From Clostridium sp. 1001275B_160808_H3 (GTDB lineage: Bacteria; Bacillota; Clostridia; Clostridiales; Clostridiaceae), in contig NZ_JADNAT010000011.1 in assembly GCF_015550425.1 (NCBI RefSeq), forward strand, positions 1 through 64,000: 64,000 bases of DNA, given 5' to 3'. Shown here one piece after another: positions 35,102 to 44,151 of this stretch; within the stretch, counting starts at the first letter, position 1; each line of letters opens with the position of its first letter. The notes under the pieces were generated by a model, which saw only the letters and a list, made by a program, of their open reading frames with translations, made no database searches and was not told where the DNA came from. A program made the position numbers and the translations under genes.

Positions 35102-36252
35102 ATAAATTAATATTAGTAAAATATGCATCAGAGATTTTTTTAAAGGGCTTAAATAGAAATAAATTTGAAAAAAAATTAAGGGATAATATAAAGAAAAAGT
35201 TAAAAGGAATTGAATATACATTAATATCTGATCAAGGTAGATATTTTATTAAGGCGGATAATATAGAAGAAGCTACTGAAAGAGTAAGAAAAGTTTTTGG
35301 TGTTGCTGAGGTTTGTATAGTAACAGAAGTTCCAAGAGATATGGAAGCTATTAAAGAAGAGGCATTAAGAAAGGTTAAAGAAGCTAATCCTAAAAACTTT
35401 AAAATTGAAACTAATAGAGCAAATAAGGCATTCCCAAAAAATTCATTAGAAACATCTAAAGAAGTTGGGGCTTATGTAGTTTATCATATGAATGGATTAG
35501 AAGTTAAAGTTAAAAATCCAGAGTGTCTAGTAAATGTAGAAATCAGAGAAAATGCATATATATATACAACTAAAGATAAAATAAAAGGTGTAGGTGGCTT
35601 ACCATATGGTATTAATGGTAGTACTATGCTTATGTTATCAGGTGGTATAGATTCTCCAGTTGCTGGATATTTAATGGCTAAAAGAGGTGTAGAATTACAT
35701 TGTGTATATTATCATAGCCATCCATATACATCAGAAAGAGCTAAAGATAAGGTAAAAGATTTAGCTAAAATATTAGCTACATATACAGAAAGAGTAAACC
35801 TGCATATAGTACCATTTACAGAAATACAAATGGCAATAATAAATGGTTGTAGAGAAGATGAATTAACAATAATAATGAGAAGATTTATGATGAGAGTTGC
35901 ATGTAGTTTATCAGAGAAATACGGTATTCAATCAGTATCATCAGGGGAAAGTATTGGGCAAGTAGCAAGCCAAACTATGGAAGGATTAATGGTAAGTAAT
36001 GATTGCGCTGATAGACCAGTATTTAGACCATTAATAGCTATGGATAAAACAGATATAATGGATATAGCAAGAGAAATTGGAACATATGAAACATCAATAT
36101 TACCATATGAAGATTGTTGTACTATATTTGTTCCAAAGCATCCTAAAACAAAACCAAGAGTAGATTTAATAAGAAAATCAGAAGAAGTTTTAAATATTGA
36201 CGAATTAGTAAATAAAGCTATTGAAGAGACAGAACTTGTAGTATTTAACTAA
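35098..36252 (+). CDS. thiI: tRNA 4-thiouridine sulfurtransferase ThiI
   Basis: Makes s4U8 in tRNA. The 384-residue product has a ferredoxin-like/THUMP N-terminus (residues about 1-165) and a PP-loop ATPase domain starting with LMLSGGIDSPVAGYLMAKRG, cut at the SGGIDS core. The rhodanese domain of the E. coli enzyme is absent, as in many Firmicutes, and the adjacent desulfurase can replace it. A cysteine in EDCCTIFVPKHP is conserved. Confidence 0.95.
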   Translation: MNKLILVKYASEIFLKGLNRNKFEKKLRDNIKKKLKGIEYTLISDQGRYFIKADNIEEATERVRKVFGVAEVCIVTEVPRDMEAIKEEALRKVKEANPKNFKIETNRANKAFPKNSLETSKEVGAYVVYHMNGLEVKVKNPECLVNVEIRENAYIYTTKDKIKGVGGLPYGINGSTMLMLSGGIDSPVAGYLMAKRGVELHCVYYHSHPYTSERAKDKVKDLAKILATYTERVNLHIVPFTEIQMAIINGCREDELTIIMRRFMMRVACSLSEKYGIQSVSSGESIGQVASQTMEGLMVSNDCADRPVFRPLIAMDKTDIMDIAREIGTYETSILPYEDCCTIFVPKHPKTKPRVDLIRKSEEVLNIDELVNKAIEETELVVFN

Positions 36253-36292
36253 TATAGCTTTTTGAACAGAAGATAAGGAAGTGAAGATAAGG

Positions 36293-37729
36293 GTGAAGAG
36301 AAAAGTATCTTTAGTTATAAGTGTATTACTATCAATATTAGTTATGGTAGGATGCACTAATAATAAAGAAACATTAAATAGTGAGAAAAAATTAGTTGTT
36401 GCAATGTCTGGAACTTATTATCCTTTTACATTTTTAAATGGTGATAAGATAGAAGGATTTGATGTTGATGTATGGAGAGAAATAGGTAACAGATTAGGGT
36501 ATAATATAGATTTTACAACGGCATCTTTTAGTGGTCTGTTTGGACTATTAGATACTAATAAGGCTAATACTATTTCAAATCAAATTACTGTTACAGAAGA
36601 GAGACAAGAGAAATATTTATTTAGTGATCCATATGTTTATAGTGGAGCGCAAATAATTGTACAAGAAGGAAATCCAAAATCAATTAATAGTTTTGAAGAT
36701 TTAAAAGGAAAAAAAGTAGGAGTTGATCTTGGTAGTAACTACGAGCAAATAATAAGAGATAAAGATGTAAACAATGAAGTTTCTGTTGTAACATATCAAA
36801 ATACAGATGCTGCCTTTACAGATTTATTACTTGGTAGAATTGATGGAGTAGTTATAGATAAGATTTCTGCAATAGTAACAATAAATGAAAAAAATTTAGA
36901 TTTAGAGTTAGCAGGTGAGCCAATAGAACCTGTTGAAAATGCATTCCCATTTATAAAGAATTCAGAAAATGAAACACTAGTAGCAGAAGTAAATAAAGCT
37001 TTAAATGATATGAAAGAAGATGGAACCTTTACTGAAATATCTAATAAATGGCTAAAAACAGATGTAACTGGTTCAAATGTTAACTATATTAAATCATTAT
37101 TAATAAGTATATTAAGTGGTTTAAAAACTACGTTAAGTTTGTCAATAATATCTATGATAATTGCTTTAGTAATTGGAGTTATAGTAGCTCTAATTAGAAT
37201 TAATAATATAAAGATATTAAAGCAATTAGTAGAAGTTTATATATCATTTTTAAGAGGAACTCCACTTCTAGTTCAATTATTTTTACTTTACTTTGGATTG
37301 CCTCAAATAATACCATCATTAAAAGGTATTACGGCTTATACAGCAGCTGTAATAGGATTGGCTTTAAATGCATCAGCTTATATTGCAGAATCTTTAAGAG
37401 GTGCATTTGATGCTATAGATAATGGACAAATGGAAGCGGCTTTATCAGTAGGGATGACTAAGATGCAAGGAATGAAGCGTATAGTTATGCCGCAAATGTT
37501 TAGAGTTGCAGTACCTTCCCTTGGAAATGTATTTGTAGATAATATCAAAGGATCTTCTTTAGCATTTACATTAGGAGTAACAGAAGCTCTAGCTAGGGCA
37601 CAAATGAGTGCAGCAGCAAGCTATAGATTTTTTGAAAGTTATATAGCTGTTGCAATAGTTTATTGGGTAACAATTAGTGTTTATAATGTTATACAAAAAT
37701 CGATAGAAAAGAAGCTATCTGTTTACTAA
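36293..37729 (+). CDS. Amino-acid ABC transporter, fused binding protein and permease
   Basis: One polypeptide (about 478 aa) joins a lipoprotein-anchored periplasmic-type binding domain to a membrane permease. The signal KRKVSLVISVLLSILVMVGC has a lipobox; the SBP_bac_3 domain covers about residues 30-260 (MSGTYYPFTFLNGDKIEGFDVDVW); the permease has the amino-acid family EAA loop ALSVGMTKMQGMKRIVMPQ. Such fusions (GlnP-like) are common in Firmicutes. Start GTG 36293 is chosen for the lipoprotein signal; GTG 36281 is possible. Substrate (polar or acidic amino acid, cystine) is not resolvable. Confidence 0.9.
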   Translation: MKRKVSLVISVLLSILVMVGCTNNKETLNSEKKLVVAMSGTYYPFTFLNGDKIEGFDVDVWREIGNRLGYNIDFTTASFSGLFGLLDTNKANTISNQITVTEERQEKYLFSDPYVYSGAQIIVQEGNPKSINSFEDLKGKKVGVDLGSNYEQIIRDKDVNNEVSVVTYQNTDAAFTDLLLGRIDGVVIDKISAIVTINEKNLDLELAGEPIEPVENAFPFIKNSENETLVAEVNKALNDMKEDGTFTEISNKWLKTDVTGSNVNYIKSLLISILSGLKTTLSLSIISMIIALVIGVIVALIRINNIKILKQLVEVYISFLRGTPLLVQLFLLYFGLPQIIPSLKGITAYTAAVIGLALNASAYIAESLRGAFDAIDNGQMEAALSVGMTKMQGMKRIVMPQMFRVAVPSLGNVFVDNIKGSSLAFTLGVTEALARAQMSAAASYRFFESYIAVAIVYWVTISVYNVIQKSIEKKLSVY

Positions 37730-37741
37730 GAGGTGACAAAG

Positions 37742-38479
37742 ATGATTAAGATAAGTAATTTAAAAAAGAAATTTGGAAATGATGAAATTCTAAAAGGAAT
37801 AAATTTAGAACTCAAAAAAGGTGAAGTAGTAGTAATAATTGGACCATCAGGGTCTGGAAAATCAACCTTTTTAAGATGTTTAAACTATTTAGAAATACCT
37901 ACTTCAGGAGAAATTCAAATTGCAGATTTAAAGGTAGAAACTGATAAAGTTTCTAAAAGGGATATTCATAATTTAAGATCTAAATCAGCGATGGTTTTTC
38001 AAAATTATAATTTATTTAATAATAAAACTGTTATTGAAAATGTAACAGAAGCATTAATTGTAGTTAAAAGAATGGATAAAGAAGAGGCAAATAATATAGC
38101 AGCTAAAGCATTAAAAAAAGTTGGATTATTAGAAAAAAAAGATGTTTATCCAAAAACTTTATCTGGAGGACAAAAACAAAGAGTAAGTATAGCAAGAGCA
38201 ATAGCTATAAATCCAGAGGTAATATTATTTGATGAACCAACTTCCGCTTTAGATCCAGAACTAGTTTCAGAGGTTTTAGGAGTAATTAAAGATCTGGCAA
38301 AAGAAAATATGACTATGATAATAGTAACTCATGAAATGAGATTTGCAAAGGATGTTGGAGATAGAATAGTATTTATGGAAAATGGGGTTGTAGTAGAAGA
38401 GGGAGCTCCAGAAGACATATTTACAAAACCTAAAAAAGATAGAACTAGGGAATTTTTAAGACTAATAGAAGAAAAATAA
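37742..38479 (+). CDS. Amino-acid ABC transporter ATP-binding protein
   Basis: ATPase (245 aa) for the fused transporter just upstream, 12 bases away. Walker [10 protein letters not shown], signature LSGGQKQR, Walker [12 protein letters not shown] and the switch histidine in VTHEM are all present. The sequence is of the GlnQ/ArtP polar amino-acid class. ATG 37742 follows AAGAGGTG; the in-frame GTG at 37733 overlaps this site. Confidence 0.94.
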   Translation: MIKISNLKKKFGNDEILKGINLELKKGEVVVIIGPSGSGKSTFLRCLNYLEIPTSGEIQIADLKVETDKVSKRDIHNLRSKSAMVFQNYNLFNNKTVIENVTEALIVVKRMDKEEANNIAAKALKKVGLLEKKDVYPKTLSGGQKQRVSIARAIAINPEVILFDEPTSALDPELVSEVLGVIKDLAKENMTMIIVTHEMRFAKDVGDRIVFMENGVVVEEGAPEDIFTKPKKDRTREFLRLIEEK

Positions 38480-38486
38480 AAAAAAT

Positions 38487-38518
38487 AAAAACAGCCTAAA
38501 ATTTTTAGGCTGTTTTTA
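38487..38518. terminator. Bidirectional terminator after the ABC transporter
   Basis: AAAAACAGCCTAAAA (38487-38501) pairs with TTTTAGGCTGTTTTT (38503-38517). It also covers the last bases before the stop of the leftward gene and can serve both strands. Confidence 0.88.
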
Positions 38519-38935
38519 TTATCTTGCTCTCATTCTTGTTGCTTGTTGTCTTGCTTTTTTAATTTGATTGTGATCAAATGGATGTAAGTCTTTTTTAGTA
38601 GTCAAATTAGCTATATTTGAAATAGTAATAACTTCTGAATCAGCCTTACCTTTTTCACCTTCAATTCCCATAACGATTACTTTATGACCTTGTTTAACAT
38701 CAATAAAAGTTGGCTTTTTAAACCATTTTCTAGCCTTATATTGAGTTTTAACTACACCTTTGCCCATATCTGGTTTTATTAAAATATGAGCTGTTAACTT
38801 TCTTATTATACCTAGTATGTTTTTTTCTTCAATTTTTACAGATAAAACGGTACCAGCAGTACTAGTCATTCTATCACCGTATTTTTCCATATATGCATCT
38901 GTAAAGTATTTACTCATTTTATCTTTGAAACCCAT
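38519..38935 (-). CDS. Conserved hypothetical protein, 138 aa
   Basis: Not recognised. A basic soluble protein (many Lys/Arg) with a beta-rich centre (GTVLSVKIEEKNILGIIRKLTAHIL, then GHKVIVMGIEGEKG), which could be a small barrel, and a very basic C-terminus (KKARQQATRMRAR). No signal peptide or membrane helix. It has its own ribosome site (AAAGGAG) and shares a terminator with the ABC operon. Role unknown. Confidence 0.75.
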   Translation of the reverse strand: MGFKDKMSKYFTDAYMEKYGDRMTSTAGTVLSVKIEEKNILGIIRKLTAHILIKPDMGKGVVKTQYKARKWFKKPTFIDVKQGHKVIVMGIEGEKGKADSEVITISNIANLTTKKDLHPFDHNQIKKARQQATRMRAR

Positions 38936-39041
38936 AATTAAAACTCCTTTATATTAAGAAATATTGTCATAATCAAATAATTATAATAACAAGGTCATTA
39001 TAACATAATTCTATTATTAATTAAATAAAAAATTAAATTAA

Positions 39042-39563
39042 TTATTTACTCATTTCTATTTCATATAAATTAGTTAAAATTTTTATATGGAGCTCTTCAT
39101 CTAGTATTATTCTATTAAGGATTGCAATTATGTTTTCATCATTAATTGAGTTAGCAGTTTTTCTATATAGCTTTATAGCTTCTTCTTCATTTTTTATATC
39201 CTCTAAAAGCATATCTTTTATTGAATCAGAAGTACATATAAATTTAGAATTCCAGTTTAATTTTTTATCTTTTTTATTTATAGAAAAGTCTGGATTTTCA
39301 CCTAGAGCCACAATGAGTTCTCCTAAAATTTCTAAATGATGCATTTCAACTTCTGCTATCTTTTTTAATATATTTCCTATTATATTATTAGCAATTAGTC
39401 CTTGATAAGTATATTGAGTTACTGCAGTTAATTCAGAGATATTTCCAGCATAGCTTCTTTTTATTAAGTTAGCATAATTGGAATTTTTCTCAGAAATCTC
39501 TATTTTAGGATAAGGTAATCCTAATGAGCAATTTTCATGTAAGTCTCTAAAGTCATTTTTCAT
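39042..39563 (-). CDS. Ferritin-like diiron-fold protein
   Basis: A 173-residue four-helix protein with ferritin/rubrerythrin-type ligands: ELTAVTQYTYQ in helix 1, EVEMHHLEILGELI (ExxH) in helix 2, EEEAIKLYRKTA in helix 3 and DEELHIKIL (ExxH) in helix 4. No rubredoxin domain. The closest families are rubrerythrin-like and manganese-catalase-like proteins of anaerobes. An oxidative-stress or iron-storage role is likely but not proven. It is divergent from an IscA-like gene. Confidence 0.8.
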   Translation of the reverse strand: MKNDFRDLHENCSLGLPYPKIEISEKNSNYANLIKRSYAGNISELTAVTQYTYQGLIANNIIGNILKKIAEVEMHHLEILGELIVALGENPDFSINKKDKKLNWNSKFICTSDSIKDMLLEDIKNEEEAIKLYRKTANSINDENIIAILNRIILDEELHIKILTNLYEIEMSK

Positions 39564-39728
39564 AATAGCTCCTTTAAATTATTTTTTATTATAGTATACG
39601 AAAAGAAGTTGTATGGTGATATCAAAAGAGCATAGATAGTAAAGTTTCTTATGTAGATTATTAATTGAAACATATATATAATAAAAATAATAGTATTATT
39701 TTAACGAACAATATGAAGGAGGATAAAC

Positions 39729-40004
39729 ATGAATATAATATTTAATGAAAGTACAAAGGAAGCATTATTAAGTGAAATAGAAAAAAGCAGCTATAATCAT
39801 ATAAGAGTAAAGGTAGTAGCAGTTGGATGTGGAAAGCCAGCTTATGATTTGTATGCAGATTTTATGTCAGACGAAGATTTCGAAGTAATTATAAATGAAG
39901 TGAAATTTACTATAGCTAAAAGAGATGAAAGGTTATGTAATGATATTGAAATAAAATATGATAAAGAAATTTATAATAAAGGGTTTTATGTGAGAAGTTT
40001 ATAA
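39729..40004 (+). CDS. IscA/HesB-like protein
   Basis: A 91-residue protein of the HesB/IscA fold. VGCGKPAYDLY is the family loop, with one cysteine; a further cysteine is in RDERLCNDIE. The usual C-terminal CGCG pair of true IscA is missing, which places it with the clostridial HesB-like (seleno)protein group. An iron-sulfur or iron-binding role is an inference. Ribosome site AAGGAGGA precedes ATG. Confidence 0.75.
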   Translation: MNIIFNESTKEALLSEIEKSSYNHIRVKVVAVGCGKPAYDLYADFMSDEDFEVIINEVKFTIAKRDERLCNDIEIKYDKEIYNKGFYVRSL

Positions 40005-40089
40005 GTTTTTATATAATATTAAACTAAGATTAGATATTATTTTATAAAAAGTAATTGATAAGCATAAAATAGAGCTTACTTATAAAAAG

Positions 40090-40127
40090 AAAGATGAATG
40101 AATTAAAAAAATTCATTCATCTTTTTT
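40090..40127. terminator. Bidirectional terminator, 15-bp perfect stem
   Basis: AAAGATGAATGAATT (40090-40104) and AATTCATTCATCTTT (40110-40124) with a 5-base loop and T-runs on both sides. It serves the IscA-like gene and the leftward gene beyond. Confidence 0.9.
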
Positions 40128-40142
40128 CATAATACTAAGAGG

Positions 40143-40171
40143 ACACTAATTAATGCATCCATTATTAGTGT
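40143..40171. other. Hairpin downstream of the leftward hypothetical gene
   Basis: ACACTAAT(T)AATG pairs with CATTATTAGTGT, 12 pairs with one bulge and a 4-base loop. It has no T-tract. It lies between the stop of the leftward gene and the strong terminator, so it is probably part of that mRNA's 3' end. Confidence 0.5.
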
Positions 40172-40201
40172 TGCCAAAAAGATAATTATTATACAAATTA
40201 T

Positions 40202-40906
40202 TTAGTTTATTGAAATAAAATATCTAGATAAATCTATTTTATATTCTAATAGCATTTCAATTATTGTGTCTCTAAAATCATTTTGAGGTGATTTTTTTGT
40301 GTTAAGATTTGGAAAAGTTATGTTTGAATATAATAGATCCTTTGAATTCTTATAATTTTTTATAAGTATGTCTGCAGTTTTTATAACAAGGTCGTTCCAG
40401 TCATCTACTTTTACTTTAGAGCTATCTAGTTTAAAATATAAAGGATTTTTATCAGTAAAATCATTACAAATTTCTAGAAAATTATCGTTAATGTCATCAT
40501 CTAAGGGGAGAGAATCCTCATTTTCATCTTTATTATCAGGTGTAGAGTCAAGCGTTGCCTTGTTATTTAAGCCCTTCATCCACTGTATATATTTTTCTAT
40601 ACTAATACTTATATCATGAAGTCTTATGGATGTGTCTCTATATTTTCCACTTAAGCTAAAGTTACGTTCATTTTTTATTATTGAGCTAGATATATCTTCT
40701 ATATAATCTATTGTTTTTTCTAATGTATTTTTTAAATTTGTAAGAGAGTTGCTTATTTCTTTAGATGTATTAGGAAATTCTTTTGAGATAAATTCTATTA
40801 CTTCAGTATCTATTATTGGATAGTTATCCTTTTTTTCTGTAATAGTAGTTTCCTCAATAACGTCGTTATTTGATGATTTTAGTATTGAAAATTTCTTACC
40901 AGCCAT
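40202..40906 (-). CDS. Hypothetical acidic coiled-coil protein, 234 aa
   Basis: Not recognised. An acidic soluble protein with helical segments (about residues 40-125, ISNSLTNLKNTLEKTIDYIEDI) and an Asp/Asn-rich linker (DENEDSLPLDDDINDN) before a second helical part. No membrane helix or signal peptide. ATG 40906 is preferred to the in-frame TTG at 40921 because AAAGGA lies between them at good spacing. It diverges from the Cys/Gly-rich protein gene. Confidence 0.7.
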   Translation of the reverse strand: MAGKKFSILKSSNNDVIEETTITEKKDNYPIIDTEVIEFISKEFPNTSKEISNSLTNLKNTLEKTIDYIEDISSSIIKNERNFSLSGKYRDTSIRLHDISISIEKYIQWMKGLNNKATLDSTPDNKDENEDSLPLDDDINDNFLEICNDFTDKNPLYFKLDSSKVKVDDWNDLVIKTADILIKNYKNSKDLLYSNITFPNLNTKKSPQNDFRDTIIEMLLEYKIDLSRYFISIN

Positions 40907-41066
40907 ATTTATTCCTTTCAAAATTATTGCTATATATAATTATATTAATAAGTTTATTTAATATATAACTAAATTAGTAAAATAATAAATTTATATTGGG
41001 TAAACAATAGTATAAGTTAAACATATTATGTATTATCTAACTTTAAGATAAAAGGGGAAAATACAA

Positions 41067-41852
41067 ATGAAAATATGTTTAACAAGAGTAAAAAATAATG
41101 ACTGTATAGGCAATGAGTATAATCTAATAATTTGTGCAGATGAATGCATAGGAAGAGAGCTTAGGAGAAATTTACCAAGAAACATCTGTGGTGATGGAGT
41201 AAAGATAAATATAATCATTGTTAATTGTGGTAGAATTTTATCAGCTCCAGCTCTTCCATGTAATGACTTACTAGCAATTTCTACTCCGATTAGAGTAATA
41301 AGAAGAAATCCGTGCTGTAATAATAATTCTATTAACAGTTTTAGAAATGAACTAAATGGTTTTAGTAATAATTTTAATTTAGAAGGTTTAGAAGGCGAGG
41401 ATTCAAGTATCAATGATTTTAATTTCAACGATTTTAATATTCATGATTTTAGTATTAATGATATAAGTAGTACAGACTGTAATAGTAGATTATCTAACAA
41501 CGATTTTAATTTAGGATTAGAAAAGGTTAATATAAATTGTTGTTTTAGAGAATCTTTTGAACCTCAAGAATTTGTAATTATAGTAAGATCTTTTAGCCCA
41601 TGGCTATCAAAATTCTTCTGTAAATTTCCACAAATGTTTTTAAAGGATTGTGAAAATACTATAAAACTAACTATCATATTTGATAGAAAGGGTAGTGTAA
41701 TTCAAAATCAATGCTTCAACAATTGTTGTGGAGGCTGTGGAGGATTTGGCTGTGGTGGCGGATTTGGATGCGGAGGATTTGGATTTGGTGGTTGCGGATG
41801 TGACTGCTGGTTTGGATTAACAGCTCTTGCATTACTATTCTGTTGTTGTTAA
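41067..41852 (+). CDS. Cys/Gly-rich protein with pentapeptide-like segment
   Basis: Not recognised. The 261-residue product holds 26 cysteines (10%). A basic N-terminal region (residues 1-84) has scattered cysteines; residues 115-140 form short tandem units NDFNF, NDFNI, HDFSI, NDISS, TDCNS like pentapeptide repeats; residues 152-212 look like a folded domain with FVIIVRSFSPWL; the tail (220-261) is almost pure Gly, Cys and Phe and ends in FCCC. There is no signal peptide. A weak SigE/SigK-like -10 (CATATTAT, 41022-41029) suggests, but does not show, a spore-coat-like role. AAAGGGG precedes ATG. Confidence 0.8.
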   Translation: MKICLTRVKNNDCIGNEYNLIICADECIGRELRRNLPRNICGDGVKINIIIVNCGRILSAPALPCNDLLAISTPIRVIRRNPCCNNNSINSFRNELNGFSNNFNLEGLEGEDSSINDFNFNDFNIHDFSINDISSTDCNSRLSNNDFNLGLEKVNINCCFRESFEPQEFVIIVRSFSPWLSKFFCKFPQMFLKDCENTIKLTIIFDRKGSVIQNQCFNNCCGGCGGFGCGGGFGCGGFGFGGCGCDCWFGLTALALLFCCC

Positions 41853-41879
41853 TTATAAAATAAACAAATGACAAATGCT

Positions 41880-41918
41880 AAGAGCCAAGATAAGATGAAT
41901 TCTTACCTTGGCTTCTTT
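41880..41918 (+). terminator. Terminator of the Cys/Gly-rich gene
   Basis: AAGAGCCAAGATAAG pairs with CTTACCTTGGCTTCTT around a short loop with two mismatches, followed by TTT. The stem GCCAAG/CTTGGC is its core. Confidence 0.7.
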
Positions 41919-42030
41919 AATGTATGTTTTATAAATTGTTATAATTTTGTTATGAAACTGACACAGTTTTTATAGTATAATAGTATTGGGGAATTTAATA
42001 TGCTTAAAGTAAAGTGAGGGAGTATTAGAT

Positions 42031-42981
42031 ATGGAGAAACTTCTCAAAGACAGAATAAATCTGACAATTGAGAACTATAGAAATGCAAAGGAAGATCTTA
42101 GAAATGATGGAGATTTAATTAATCACTTTGCATCATTAGTTTTTGCCCATTATGAAAAAGAAATTCCATTTGAGAGAGTAAAGGAAATAAGAAAATATAT
42201 AAAAGCAACATCATCAAGGGTTTCACCTTTTAGAGGTGACATGCTTTATATTTTATCTTTATTAATTGCGTTAGAAGAAGGACATGAAAATAATTTAATT
42301 GATGATATATATGAAGTAATGGATGTTTTAAAATTTCAAGGATTTAATGAATGTGATTATTTAGTGTTAACTTCATTTGTTATAGCTAAATATGGATATA
42401 ATAAAGATAAGCATAAGATAGCAAATAAAATGAAAGCTGTATATCTGCTTTTAAAAGAAAAATATTATAATATTACAGGCGAAGATGATTATTTAGTTTG
42501 TGCTCTATGGGCGTTAAATGATATTGATGTTAATACTATTGATGAGTTCATTGAAACTATTTATACTCATATGACGGATTTAAACATTAAATCCAAGAAT
42601 AGCATTCAAGGATTAACAAATGCAATTATGTTAAATGGATCTTCAGGTCATATGTATAAAACAATAGAGTTTATGTTGCAATTAGAAAAGAGAGACATAA
42701 AACTGGCACAGCAATTTTTACCTTTGCTAGGTGTATTATCTAATAATGATATGAGAAAAAGTATTGATTTAATCGAAGATGTAGTAGATATGCTTTGTGA
42801 GGAAGAAAGTGAATACGAATATTATATGGATAAAGGATTTAGAACTATTATTGCAATATCAATACTTTCATTTACAACTATCTATGAAAAAAGAAATTAT
42901 ATAGATGAGTTATTAGCTCAAGGAGTATATTGTTTTATAAAATCAAAAAATAAAGGAATGTTTGCAGAAGCCTTAGCTTAA
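42031..42981 (+). CDS. DUF4003-family protein
   Basis: A 316-residue, mostly helical soluble protein. The opening INLTIENYRNAKEDLRNDGDLINHFASL, shown here by its core ENYRNAK, and SSRVSPFRGDMLYILSLLIA resemble the DUF4003 family of Firmicutes. Function is unknown. It lies 11 bases before dinB, so the two probably share a transcript. No catalytic motif is evident. Confidence 0.75.
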   Translation: MEKLLKDRINLTIENYRNAKEDLRNDGDLINHFASLVFAHYEKEIPFERVKEIRKYIKATSSRVSPFRGDMLYILSLLIALEEGHENNLIDDIYEVMDVLKFQGFNECDYLVLTSFVIAKYGYNKDKHKIANKMKAVYLLLKEKYYNITGEDDYLVCALWALNDIDVNTIDEFIETIYTHMTDLNIKSKNSIQGLTNAIMLNGSSGHMYKTIEFMLQLEKRDIKLAQQFLPLLGVLSNNDMRKSIDLIEDVVDMLCEEESEYEYYMDKGFRTIIAISILSFTTIYEKRNYIDELLAQGVYCFIKSKNKGMFAEALA

Positions 42982-42992
42982 AAGGAGAAATT

Positions 42993-44039
42993 ATGGAAAG
43001 GTTAATTTTGCATGTCGATATGGATGCTTTTTTTGCATCAGTTGAACAACTAGATAATAAGAGTTTAAGGGGAAAGCCAGTTATAGTTGGAGGCATTAGT
43101 GAAAGAGGAGTAGTATCAACATGTTCATATGAAGCCAGAAAATATGGAATACATTCTGCAATGCCAATTTTTATGGCACAAAAATTATGTCCACATGGAG
43201 TATATTTAAGAACTAGGATTTTTAGATATAAAGAAGTTTCAAATCAAGTTTTTGATATTTTAAGAGATGTTACTTCAATTATACAGCCTATTTCAATAGA
43301 TGAGGCCTATTTAGACATAACTCATAGCAGTTTTAAAAATGGGATGGAAGCAGCAAGATATATAAAAAATAGAGTTCTTAAAGAAATTGGATTAACTATT
43401 TCCGTAGGTATATCATATAATAAATTTTTAGCAAAATTGGCTTCGGATTGGAACAAGCCTAATGGAATAAAAATAATTACAAAAGAAATGGTTCCAGATA
43501 TTTTATTACCATTTCCAGTATCTAAGATACATGGAGTTGGGAAAAAATCAGTTGAAAAATTAAATAATATAGGAATATTTACTATTAAAGATTTATATGA
43601 AATGCCAAAAAGTTTTTATATAGAATATCTAGGCAAGTATGGTTTAGAAATCTATGATAGAATACGTGGAATTGATAATAGAGAAGTGGAAGTTGAAAGA
43701 GATAGGAAATCTTATGGAAAAGAAAGAACATTAAAGAGTGATACTCATGATAAAGAAGAATTAATTCTTTATTTAAAAGATTTTTCTAATGAAATAAGTA
43801 GATATCTTATAAGAGGTAATTTAGAAGGAAAAACTATCACAGTAAAATATAAAACAAGTGACTTTCAAAATCATACAAGAAGCAAAACATTAAATTATTA
43901 TACTAATAATTTTGCGGATATATTTAAGACTTGTCAGGAAATACTAGATAATGAAGAAATAAATGAAGGAGTTAGATTAATAGGAGTTACGGTTTCATCA
44001 TTTAAAGAGAATAAGGTGGAACAACTACGTTTATTTTAA
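42993..44039 (+). CDS. dinB: DNA polymerase IV (Y family)
   Basis: Translesion polymerase (348 aa). Catalytic acidic residues are in HVDMDAFFASVEQ and SIDEAYLDIT; SVGISYNKFLAKLASDWNKPNG is the palm-domain signature. HGVGKKSVEKL is the helix-hairpin-helix. The C-terminus ends in EQLRLF, a beta-clamp-binding motif (QLRLF), so it should work at the replication fork. AAAGGAGAAATT precedes the ATG. Confidence 0.96.
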   Translation: MERLILHVDMDAFFASVEQLDNKSLRGKPVIVGGISERGVVSTCSYEARKYGIHSAMPIFMAQKLCPHGVYLRTRIFRYKEVSNQVFDILRDVTSIIQPISIDEAYLDITHSSFKNGMEAARYIKNRVLKEIGLTISVGISYNKFLAKLASDWNKPNGIKIITKEMVPDILLPFPVSKIHGVGKKSVEKLNNIGIFTIKDLYEMPKSFYIEYLGKYGLEIYDRIRGIDNREVEVERDRKSYGKERTLKSDTHDKEELILYLKDFSNEISRYLIRGNLEGKTITVKYKTSDFQNHTRSKTLNYYTNNFADIFKTCQEILDNEEINEGVRLIGVTVSSFKENKVEQLRLF

Positions 44040-44151
44040 TTAAATTTTATAAAAAATAAGATTTGTTAAAAACTCTCTTTAATTACTAGAGATTTTCATT
44101 TATAATGAATTTTTGAGAGAAAAAATAATTTAACATACAGGAGGAGATCTT

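Noticed and set aside
36253..36292. Terminator between thiI and the ABC transporter
   Set aside because: No stem-loop with T-tract is visible in the short gap; read-through seems possible, but the genes are functionally unrelated.
38487..38518. Repeat that might be part of a mobile element
   Set aside because: It is a single palindromic terminator. No transposase, direct repeat or target duplication was found here or at other palindromes in the window.
40133..40200. Hydrophobic leftward peptide containing LATLIMDALISVLLVL
   Set aside because: It has no good ribosome site and no charged tail, lies in a 3' region with a hairpin, and is very short; probably chance in AT-rich DNA.
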